From Arthrobacter sp. Leaf337 (GTDB lineage Bacteria > Actinomycetota > Actinomycetes > Actinomycetales > Micrococcaceae): a stretch of 64,000 bases of DNA. Positions 24,328-31,306 of this stretch are shown piece after piece. The stretch lies in NCBI RefSeq assembly GCF_001423745.1, contig NZ_LMPC01000003.1, positions 62,001 through 126,000 on the forward strand, written 5' to 3'. How positions within the stretch are numbered: the first letter of the stretch is position 1; each line of letters begins with the position of its first letter. The position numbers and the translations under genes are program-made. The notes under the pieces are model-generated. The model saw only the letters and a program-made list of their open reading frames with translations. It did not search any database and had not been told where the DNA came from.

Positions 24328-25567
24328 GCGCTCCACGGCCCAACGAAGAAGCTCCCGACCGGCCAAACGCATCCCGGCCCCTACCAGACGCCGGCGCGGT
24401 CTCTCCTTTCCCGTGCGACTCCGCGGCACGATTGCTCTCCTGCTGGCGCTCTGCGTGGGCCTCACGGCTGCGAATTTCGTCTCGGAACCCCGCCCGAACG
24501 CGGTGTCCGCGCTTGATGAGGCCGCGGGCACCGCTGCCTTCGAGCTCTACACGCTGGAACGCGACGTCAACTACGACAACGCCGGACAGAAGAAGCCTGA
24601 CATCATACGGGGGACCAACACCGCAGATTCAGGCGACGGCACCGTCATCCTCACTGCCCCCCGAATCCAGGAATATGCCGCGCTGCCCACCGCCCTCGCC
24701 GCCGTAACGATCAATGAGAACAACACCAGCTCACTGGAAATCGTCCCTCTCTCCGGCGGTCCGGAAGCCTTGGTGCCCCTTCCGGAACCCGGAACGGTGG
24801 AGCTCCTGCATGCGGCTTCCAAGAATCTCATCGGCTTCGCCTTCTCCAGCGCCCCGCCGTCACGGCGCTACTGGAAGACACTGTTCGTCTACGATGCTGA
24901 AGACCCCTCGACGCCGCCACGGGAAATCCGCGGCCTAGACGGAAAGCCCGTGACTGTCCACAACTGGGACTTCGTCCCGAACACCTTCTCACTCGTTGTG
25001 CAGGACGAATCCGGAACTATGTTCCTCGCCGATGCCCTCGCTTCCGCAAAACCCGCGCCACTGGGCCTGCACGCCGAGTTCCGCGGCTTCATTCCCGGAA
25101 CCAAGGAAATCCACGTCGTCGACGCGTCGTCCGACCCCACGAACAAGCAAGCGAAAAACTTGATCATCGATCTCACTAGCGGGTCAACGCGCCAGCTCGA
25201 CCTCAAGGCAGTCATCCGAAACGACAGGTCATGGCCAGGTGCCACTCTTCTCCTCAACGGAAGCGGCCGGTACGCCCAGAGCACCAGCGAAAACACCGCA
25301 GGCAAGGTGACATCCGTCCTCACTGTGACGGACCTGACCGGCTCAGAAACGCTCTTCCGGCCGGATCCTGCCTGGGCACGCATCGATGGCTACTGCCTCT
25401 CCCCGGACGGAAAGTTCCTAGCAGTCGAAGCAACAGCCCCCGAAGGGGCTGCCGACCACTACCCCGTCCTGCCCGCCCATTCACGCATGCAGACCGAGAT
25501 TGTCGCACTGGACAGCGGCAGACACACCCGCAGCCTCCCGGGTTTCCTCCCTAGCTGGTGCAGGTAA
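24317..25567 (+). CDS. membrane-anchored protein of unknown function, third gene of the permease cluster
   Basis: A 416-residue protein: a very basic ~35-residue cytosolic N-terminus (MSTKRSTAQRRSSRP), one membrane helix (GTIALLLALCVGLTAANFV), and a ~360-residue external domain. The external part is rich in beta-like segments with propeller-like phrases (LFVYDAEDPSTPPREIRGLDG, CLSPDGKFLAVEATAPEG), suggesting a WD40/YncE-like fold, but I do not recognise a family. It lacks His/Cys clusters (only two Cys, near the end). The 11-nt overlap with the DUF1980 gene argues for a shared job at the cell surface. Confidence 0.7.
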   Translation: MSTKRSTAQRRSSRPAKRIPAPTRRRRGLSFPVRLRGTIALLLALCVGLTAANFVSEPRPNAVSALDEAAGTAAFELYTLERDVNYDNAGQKKPDIIRGTNTADSGDGTVILTAPRIQEYAALPTALAAVTINENNTSSLEIVPLSGGPEALVPLPEPGTVELLHAASKNLIGFAFSSAPPSRRYWKTLFVYDAEDPSTPPREIRGLDGKPVTVHNWDFVPNTFSLVVQDESGTMFLADALASAKPAPLGLHAEFRGFIPGTKEIHVVDASSDPTNKQAKNLIIDLTSGSTRQLDLKAVIRNDRSWPGATLLLNGSGRYAQSTSENTAGKVTSVLTVTDLTGSETLFRPDPAWARIDGYCLSPDGKFLAVEATAPEGAADHYPVLPAHSRMQTEIVALDSGRHTRSLPGFLPSWCR

Positions 25568-25618
25568 ATGTCGCACCACGGAAGAGGTGCCGGGCGAAGA
25601 TGATCCCCGGAACCGGGC

Positions 25619-25741
25619 TTAGCCTTGTCGGGCCTTCATCCGGGGGTTCTTCTTGTTGATGACAAAGGTACGGCCGCGACGGCGGACTATCTGCGCACCA
25701 GGAATTTTCTTCAGTGCGCGCAGCGAGTTTCTGACCTTCAT
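25619..25741 (-). CDS. rpmJ: 50S ribosomal protein L36, Cys-free (zinc-independent) type
   Basis: A 40-residue basic protein: [19 protein letters not shown], then [21 protein letters not shown]. It matches the YkgO/L36-B type, which lacks the zinc-binding Cys/His of ordinary L36 and replaces it when zinc is scarce. It is too short for a long-ORF search. Its ATG overlaps the stop of the COG0523 gene (ATGA, 25738-25741), so the pair form one operon under the Zur-like box at 26884-26898. Confidence 0.93.
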   Translation of the reverse strand: MKVRNSLRALKKIPGAQIVRRRGRTFVINKKNPRMKARQG

Positions 25742-26868
25742 GATGTGCTCCTCAATCGTGTTTCCGTTGGTTGGTCCAGTCCAAAAGGATCAGGAAACGA
25801 GTTGGCGGGAGCCATCTCGGCATCCGTCAGCTCGCAGGCTTTGAGTAGTGCGCCAATCTCGGCGGCGTTGACGCCATCGCCCGTGATAGCCAGGATTGTT
25901 CCCCGATCGCCAAAATCGGGATGCCCCTCCAGCACGTCATCGGGACCGTGCACCGAGGGCACGCCCGGCAGGGGATTCCGTCCGATATGCCAAGGACCGG
26001 TATTTTCCAGCCAGACGCGTGGCCCTATGCCTTGGACGGCGATCCTGCAACCCGGCGCAGATGCCACCCAGAGACGGCCCCGCAACCAGCAGCAGCCCTC
26101 AGCAAGGGCTGCCAGCGCATGGCGGAAGCGTTCCGGGTGCAGGGGCCGCTCCAGCTTCTGAACCACCGTGGTGAACGGCGAGGACGTCGCGGCTGGAACC
26201 CGCACCGAGCCGGGCATGGTTCGTGCCGTTGCGTCCGCCAGGTTATGCGTCCCGAGCCGGATTTCGCCACTGCTTTCGGGGACCGCGGCGTGTGGGGCCA
26301 GCTCCTTGATGAGCTGGATACCGCGGGCCCGCGCTCCGGGGTCCACCGGAACCAGGTCCGGATCAGCTAGCAGGACCGTGTCGTTGAATGACAGCTCCCC
26401 CATCAGGAACTCCCCCGGGGTTCTGTCGTCATCGGCAACGGGGGTGAATCCCGATTCGAACAACGTGTGGTGGTCCCAAATCTGGTCCTCCAAGGCATCG
26501 GGGCCACAGGCAAGGACCACCGAATCGATCGTCACAGAATCCCCGAGACTCCTGCGCAGTGCATGCACAGCCGTTGCGGAGGCCACCGCCGGCGGCAGGC
26601 CCAGAATAAGGCGCGAACCGGAGTTCAGCAGGCGCGCCAGTGCTGGCACGACGTCCAGACGCACCGTACAGCTAAGGCAGCCGTGCTCCAGCCTGGACTC
26701 CGCCCGCTCGAGACGCCGGCCCTCTTGAAAGACCCGCCGGATAACCAGCCCGTCTTCCAGCAGGTCGTGAAAAACGACAAGGGCACCGGGTGGTCCCCCA
26801 GCAGCAAGGGCGGCGCACGCTTTTTGCCGGCTGAATACATCCAGAGAACTCACAACTGTTACATGCAT
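25738..26868 (-). CDS. COG0523 (CobW-like) zinc-homeostasis protein lacking a P-loop
   Basis: A 376-residue COG0523 family protein, a putative zinc metallochaperone. The metal motif is present as [10 protein letters not shown] (CxxC, canonical form GCICCTVRxD), and a CobW C-terminal domain is visible ([15 protein letters not shown], then [13 protein letters not shown]). The N-terminus, where GxxGxGKT should lie, reads [21 protein letters not shown], so Walker A is absent; I also see no clear NKxD. It may not bind GTP. It is the first gene of a two-gene operon with Cys-free L36. The context is zinc starvation. Confidence 0.85.
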   Translation of the reverse strand: MHVTVVSSLDVFSRQKACAALAAGGPPGALVVFHDLLEDGLVIRRVFQEGRRLERAESRLEHGCLSCTVRLDVVPALARLLNSGSRLILGLPPAVASATAVHALRRSLGDSVTIDSVVLACGPDALEDQIWDHHTLFESGFTPVADDDRTPGEFLMGELSFNDTVLLADPDLVPVDPGARARGIQLIKELAPHAAVPESSGEIRLGTHNLADATARTMPGSVRVPAATSSPFTTVVQKLERPLHPERFRHALAALAEGCCWLRGRLWVASAPGCRIAVQGIGPRVWLENTGPWHIGRNPLPGVPSVHGPDDVLEGHPDFGDRGTILAITGDGVNAAEIGALLKACELTDAEMAPANSFPDPFGLDQPTETRLRSTS

Positions 26869-26883
26869 GCCTATCAGCGTATA

Positions 26884-26898
26884 TAAGAATGATTCTCA
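26884..26898 (-). promoter_or_regulatory. Zur-like operator
   Basis: On the minus strand TGAGAAT-C-ATTCTTA is a 7-1-7 palindrome with one mismatch, close to actinobacterial Zur/Fur boxes. It lies 16 bp upstream of the COG0523 start. Position, palindrome and the regulon-type genes downstream agree. Confidence 0.8.
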
Positions 26899-27032
26899 TT
26901 AGCAAAACATTCACACTCAATGCCACGGACTTGGAGCAGGAAGGGATGGTGACGGGCGATGGTGCCACTTGCCCATAGGAGCATCTCCTCAGAGCGTTGC
27001 CGCGGCACTTTGCGTCGGTGTACCTTGGCCGG

Positions 27033-27404
27033 ATGCTGAGCATTGGCTCGATCGTGATCCGCGTTGACGACCTCCAGGCCCAGATGGCCTTCTGGCAGGC
27101 CGCCCTCGGCTTCGAGCCGCGGCATGAACCCGAGGGCGACTTCGTCATCCTGCAGCCACCGGGCGGCAAGGGCACCTGCATCTCGCTGGACCGTGTCCCG
27201 TCGTCGGTCCATCTGCCGCCCCGCATCCACCTCGACCTCTACACGGAGGACCAGAGCGGCGAAGTGCAGCGGCTACTCAGGCTCGGCGCCACCCGCGTCG
27301 AGTGGAGCAAACGGCCCGCGGACGCGGACTACGTGATCATGGCAGATCCCGAAGGCAACCGCTTCTGCGTCATCGACACGGCCGGCCGCCGTCAGACGGA
27401 CTAG
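27033..27404 (+). CDS. VOC (glyoxalase/bleomycin-resistance fold) protein
   Basis: A 123-residue single-domain VOC protein with the two beta-alpha-beta-beta-beta modules: MLSIGSIVIRVDDLQAQMAF at the start and YVIMADPEGNRFCVID near the end. PRIHLDLYTED supplies typical metal-side residues. The substrate is unknown. ATG 27033 fits the family N-terminus better than the open-frame start at 26997. It is divergent from the zinc operon but has no evident link to it. Confidence 0.82.
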   Translation: MLSIGSIVIRVDDLQAQMAFWQAALGFEPRHEPEGDFVILQPPGGKGTCISLDRVPSSVHLPPRIHLDLYTEDQSGEVQRLLRLGATRVEWSKRPADADYVIMADPEGNRFCVIDTAGRRQTD

Positions 27405-27427
27405 TCACACGCAGCAGGAGCCCCGAT

Positions 27428-27586
27428 TTAGCGTCCGGCTTTGAGGCTTCCTGCTGTAATTGCGGCGAGGTCGTATCGGACGAGCGCCCGGACCGCGTAG
27501 CCCTGTTGCACCGCCTGAGCCACGGCCAAGCGGCCCATGCTGCCGGTGGCACCCAGGATGAGCACGGTGGAGGGACGCTGGTTCAT
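27428..27586 (-). pseudogene. NmrA/SDR-like NAD(P)-binding fragment
   Basis: A 52-residue frame beginning MNQRPSTVLILGATGSMGRL with AVAQAVQQGYAVRALVR after it, a clear Rossmann start of an NmrA-like NAD(P)H-binding protein. It stops (TAA at 27428) after only the first beta-alpha-beta unit, while intact members have roughly 200-300 residues. The ATG overlaps the stop of the XRE regulator (ATGA), implying it was once the second gene of that operon. The 3' part is deleted or replaced by the sequence leading to the VOC gene. Confidence 0.75.
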
Positions 27587-28464
27587 TTACTCTCCTTGAC
27601 CGACGGCTTTGGCGTTTCGCGCTGGGTGGCGGCCCAGCTGGCGAGGACTTTCAGTGCGTCCTCGGAGGGTGTCGCGGGATCGGCTGTGTAGACGTTGATG
27701 CGCAATCCCGGGTCTGCGGGCAGTTCCAGCGCTTCGAAGCTCAGGTCAAGATCCCCGACGATCGGGTGGTGGAGCCGCTTCCGGCCGGCGCGGTGGTACT
27801 TCACGTCGTGCCGGGCCCACCGGGTGCGGAACTCCTCGCTGCGGGTCGAGAGTTCACCGATCAGGTCCGTGAGGTCCTTGTCGTACGGGTTTTTCCCGGC
27901 GGTAGACCGCAGGACCGCGACGATGTCATCGGCAGCGCGTTCCCAATCAGCGAAAAACTCCCTGGCCTTCGGGTTCAGGAAGGTGAACCGTGCGCTGTTC
28001 GGCGGGATGGTTTGTTCGGCCATCAAGTCCAGATACAGCGCGCGGCCCAGCTCGTTGGCAGCGAGGACATCCCCGCGGTCGTTGCGGACCCAGGCCGGCG
28101 CCGTCGTGATCGCATCGATGACGCGCTGCACGCTCGGCCGCACCGTTTGCGGGCTGCGCTTACGCCGCACCCGCGGGGAAGCGGTGGCGGCGCGGGCCAG
28201 GTCAAAAAGGTGGGCTGTTTCGGCGTCGTCGAGCTTGAGAGCGCGGGCGAGCGCTTCAAGGACACTGTCTGAGGCGCCGGAGAGGTTTCCCCGCTCCAGG
28301 CGGATGTAGTAATCGATGCTCATCCCGGCGAGCATCGCGACTTCCTCGCGGCGCAGCCCGGCAACACGCCGGTTGCCGCCGTAGACCGGCAGACCGGCCT
28401 CCTCGGGCGTGATCCTTGCACGGCGGGAGGTCAGGAACTTCCGCACGTCGTCGCTGTGTGTCAT
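27583..28464 (-). CDS. XRE regulator with MmyB-like ligand domain
   Basis: A 293-residue regulator: N-terminal helix-turn-helix (VAGLRREEVAMLAGMSIDYY, with RLERGN after it) and a C-terminal MmyB-like domain (about 100-270) with AWVRNDRGDVLAANELGRAL and HDVKYHRAGRKRLHHPIVGDL, where members bind fatty-acid-like ligands. ATG 28464 is the start of the family N-terminus MTHSDDVRKFLTSRR. It is divergent from the DHA2 exporter at 28567 with about 100 bp between, so it probably controls that exporter and the aldo/keto reductase. Confidence 0.9.
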   Translation of the reverse strand: MTHSDDVRKFLTSRRARITPEEAGLPVYGGNRRVAGLRREEVAMLAGMSIDYYIRLERGNLSGASDSVLEALARALKLDDAETAHLFDLARAATASPRVRRKRSPQTVRPSVQRVIDAITTAPAWVRNDRGDVLAANELGRALYLDLMAEQTIPPNSARFTFLNPKAREFFADWERAADDIVAVLRSTAGKNPYDKDLTDLIGELSTRSEEFRTRWARHDVKYHRAGRKRLHHPIVGDLDLSFEALELPADPGLRINVYTADPATPSEDALKVLASWAATQRETPKPSVKESK

Positions 28465-28566
28465 GGCAACCACGCTACGCGGCGGCCCGGGAACGAGGGA
28501 GGGACTGGCATTACCCGGAAGGACAGTGACTCCCGGCCCGTAAGGAACCAAGGTTGCATTGAAAGC

Positions 28567-30018
28567 ATGAAACCTGAACCCGCAACCGCTCCCCACCCGG
28601 CAGCGATCCTGGCGATCATCCTCGTCAGCTACTTCATGATCCTGCTGGACAACTCGGTGATCTTCACTGCCCTGCCGAGCCTGCAGGCTGACCTGCAGCT
28701 GAGCACCGGCGAGCTCTCCTGGGTTCAGGATGCGTACACTCTGGTCTTCGGCGGCCTGCTGCTCCTCGGTTCCCGGGCCGGAGACCTGCTCGGTCGCCGG
28801 CGGGTTTTCGTGTTCGGCCTGGTGGTGTTCTCGATCGCGTCCCTGCCGATCGGGCTGGCGCCGGCGGGCTGGTGGGCGATCGCAGGCCGCGCCGTTCAGG
28901 GCATAGGGGCTGCGATCGTCGCGCCCGCCTCACTGTCCCTGCTCACGGCGAGTTTCCCGGAGGGCCGTGAGCGCACCCGGGCCGTCGCTTTGTACGGCGC
29001 CACCGCAGGGATTGGTGCCAGCCTGGGGCTGGTCATCGGCGGGGCGCTGGCCCACTGGATCTCCTGGCGGGCCGGGTTCTTCGTCAACGTACCCATTGGC
29101 GCCGCGATGATCCTTCTCGCTCCCCGGTTCATCCCGGAAACAGGCCGGGCCAGCGGCCGCTTCGACGTATTCGGCGCGCTCAGCGCCACACTCGGTGTCG
29201 GCGCTCTCGTGTTCGGCATCATCAACACGGTGGATGCGGGATGGACTTCGCCGGTCACGGTCACAGCCGTCGCTGCCGGCGTCGTACTCCTGCTCTTGTT
29301 CGTACTGATCGAGCGCAGGGCGGCCCAGCCGATCATGCCGCTACGCCTGTTCAGGAGCCGCCGCCGCACCGGCGCCTACGTCGCCCGCTTCCTGTACCTG
29401 GGCGCGATGATCGGGTTCTTCTTCTTCACCACCCAGTTCCTGCAGGAAGTCCTCGGCTTCGACCCGCTGCAGGCCGGCCTCGGGTTCCTCCCGATGACGG
29501 CGGTCAACTTCGCCGTCGCCATGAGCATCCCGCGGCTGCTAGGGCGGCTGCCGGGTTCCATTCCACTCGCGGCAGGCATCCTGGTCACTCTTGCCGGAAT
29601 GTTCTGGCTCAGCCGGGTCGGAGTCGACTCCGCATACCTGACCGCGGTGGCCCTGCCGATGATCCTCATCGGCGCCGGTCAAGGCCTGGCCTTCGCGCCA
29701 CTTACCTCGTTCGGCATCATCGGCGCCCCCGCGGCAGACGCCGGCGCGGCATCGGGCCTGGTGAACACCTTCCACCAGGTGGGCACCTGCCTCGGGCTTG
29801 GCATCGCTGTCGCAGCCGCAGCGACCGTCCCGGCCACGGGTTCTGCTGTAGCCCACCTGGCCGCCGGGGTCAGCACGGCCCTCACTGCAGGCAGTGTCCT
29901 CCTGTTCCTTGCCCTGGCCGTGACCGCGGCCCTCATCCTGCCCGCCGATCTTGCCGCCCGCCGGACCAGGAAACTGTCCGGGCCCGCCACTGCGCCCCAG
30001 CTCCAACAAGTCCGTTGA
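28567..30018 (+). CDS. DHA2-family (14-TMS) MFS drug exporter
   Basis: A 483-residue major facilitator, DHA2 group, with about 14 helices. Visible markers are LDNSVIFTALPSLQADL in helix 1, GSRAGDLLGRRRVFVFG (loop 2-3 motif A) and the antiporter-type segment GATAGIGASLGLVIGGAL in helix 5. It likely exports hydrophobic drugs by proton antiport. ATG 28567 matches the family start. Regulation is probably by the divergent MmyB-type regulator. Confidence 0.92.
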   Translation: MKPEPATAPHPAAILAIILVSYFMILLDNSVIFTALPSLQADLQLSTGELSWVQDAYTLVFGGLLLLGSRAGDLLGRRRVFVFGLVVFSIASLPIGLAPAGWWAIAGRAVQGIGAAIVAPASLSLLTASFPEGRERTRAVALYGATAGIGASLGLVIGGALAHWISWRAGFFVNVPIGAAMILLAPRFIPETGRASGRFDVFGALSATLGVGALVFGIINTVDAGWTSPVTVTAVAAGVVLLLLFVLIERRAAQPIMPLRLFRSRRRTGAYVARFLYLGAMIGFFFFTTQFLQEVLGFDPLQAGLGFLPMTAVNFAVAMSIPRLLGRLPGSIPLAAGILVTLAGMFWLSRVGVDSAYLTAVALPMILIGAGQGLAFAPLTSFGIIGAPAADAGAASGLVNTFHQVGTCLGLGIAVAAAATVPATGSAVAHLAAGVSTALTAGSVLLFLALAVTAALILPADLAARRTRKLSGPATAPQLQQVR

Positions 30019-30120
30019 CCAGCAAAGCCATCCACAGCAAGGAGGTAACGGCCCGCCCTCCCACAATCCCGAACGCCTGAATACCGTGAAAGCAACCTAA
30101 GACAGAGAGCAGGAACCACC

Positions 30121-31137
30121 ATGGAATACCGTCCCCTTGGCCGCACCGGCGTGCAGGTCAGTCCCTTGTGCCTGGGTGCGATGATGTTCGGCCCCTGGGG
30201 CAACAAGGACACCGCCGACTCCATCCGCATCATCCACCACGCCCTCGACGCGGGCATCAACTTCATCGACACCGCCGACGTCTACTCCGGCGGGGCATCC
30301 GAAGAAATCGTCGGGCAGGCACTCGAAGGCCGGCGCGATGACGTCTTCCTAGCCACCAAGTTCTTCATGCCCATGAGCGAAGACCCCAACCAGCGCGGCG
30401 GCTCCCGCCGCTGGATCATCCGCGAAGTCGAAAACTCCCTCCGCCGCCTGAACACCGACTACATCGACCTCTACCAGGTCCACCGGCCCAGCCCCGACAC
30501 GGACGTTGAGGAAACCCTCGGCGCCCTCACCGACCTCGTCCGCCAAGGAAAAATCCGCTACATCGGCTCCTCCTCGTACTCCGGATCCCAGATCGTCGAA
30601 GCCCAGTGGGCGTCCCGGGAACGCAACCTCGAGCGGTTCGTCACCGAGCAGCCGCCCTACTCGATCCTGGTCCGCGGCATCGAGGAAGACATCCTCCCCA
30701 CTGTGCAGCGCCACGGCATGGGCACCCTCACCTACAGCCCGCTCAGCGGGGGGTGGCTCTCCGGGCGCTGGCGCAAAGACTCAGCGTCCGCCCCCACCTC
30801 GTCCGCACGTCCGAGCGCCCGGTTCGACATGACCAGCCCGGCCAACCAGCGAAAACTCGACATCGTCGAAGAACTGGCCCGGCTCGCCGAACAAACCGGG
30901 CTGACGCTCATCGAGTTGGCCATCGCGTTCGTGATCAACCACCCAGGCGTCACGGCAGCGATCGTCGGACCGCGCACCATGGAACAGCTCGAGTCCTACC
31001 TGCCCGCCGCGGACATCACACTGAGCACCGACGCACTGGACCGCATCGACCAGCTCGTGGCGCCCGGAGTGACCGTCAACCCCGACGACAACAGTTACGG
31101 TGCGAACGATCTGACGCCAGTGGCACGACGACGGTGA
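30121..31137 (+). CDS. aldo/keto reductase
   Basis: A 338-residue NADPH-dependent (beta/alpha)8 oxidoreductase. The catalytic tetrad is visible as D50 and Y55 (NFIDTADVYSGG), K80 (FLATKFF) and His in LYQVHRPSPDTD. The C-terminal cofactor loop is AAIVGPRTMEQLE. RBS AGCAGGA precedes ATG 30121. It lies 102 bp after the exporter and probably shares the MmyB-regulated unit. The carbonyl substrate is unknown. Confidence 0.92.
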   Translation: MEYRPLGRTGVQVSPLCLGAMMFGPWGNKDTADSIRIIHHALDAGINFIDTADVYSGGASEEIVGQALEGRRDDVFLATKFFMPMSEDPNQRGGSRRWIIREVENSLRRLNTDYIDLYQVHRPSPDTDVEETLGALTDLVRQGKIRYIGSSSYSGSQIVEAQWASRERNLERFVTEQPPYSILVRGIEEDILPTVQRHGMGTLTYSPLSGGWLSGRWRKDSASAPTSSARPSARFDMTSPANQRKLDIVEELARLAEQTGLTLIELAIAFVINHPGVTAAIVGPRTMEQLESYLPAADITLSTDALDRIDQLVAPGVTVNPDDNSYGANDLTPVARRR

Positions 31138-31200
31138 CCGGCTCGACTGCACCTGCTACAACCGTTGACTTGTACCGACGTTGACTGTTAGACATGATGG

Positions 31201-31281
31201 GAAAGCGTTTTCTTATCCCCATCAAACCTCGCCCCCATCTTCCGAGGGGCGGGGTCGGCGGCATGTTTGAAACGATACAAA
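31201..31281 (+). promoter_or_regulatory. two LacI/GalR-type palindromes upstream of the PL26 gene
   Basis: GAAAGCGTTTTC (31201-31212) and TTTGAAACGATACAAA (31266-31281) are near-palindromes centred on CG, the typical LacI-family operator form. The second lies 25 bp before the lyase start. Catabolite or pathway repression by a LacI-type protein is likely; no such regulator is in the window. A GC hairpin (CGCCCC/GGGGCG, 31230-31251) lies between them. Confidence 0.55.
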
Positions 31282-31306
31282 TGCAGGTCGAAGGAGACAG
31301 ACAACG

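Noticed and set aside
30038..30060. Strong Shine-Dalgarno AAGGAGG near 30040 suggesting a small gene between the exporter and aldo/keto reductase
   Set aside because: No ATG, GTG or TTG lies at usable spacing with an open frame behind it.
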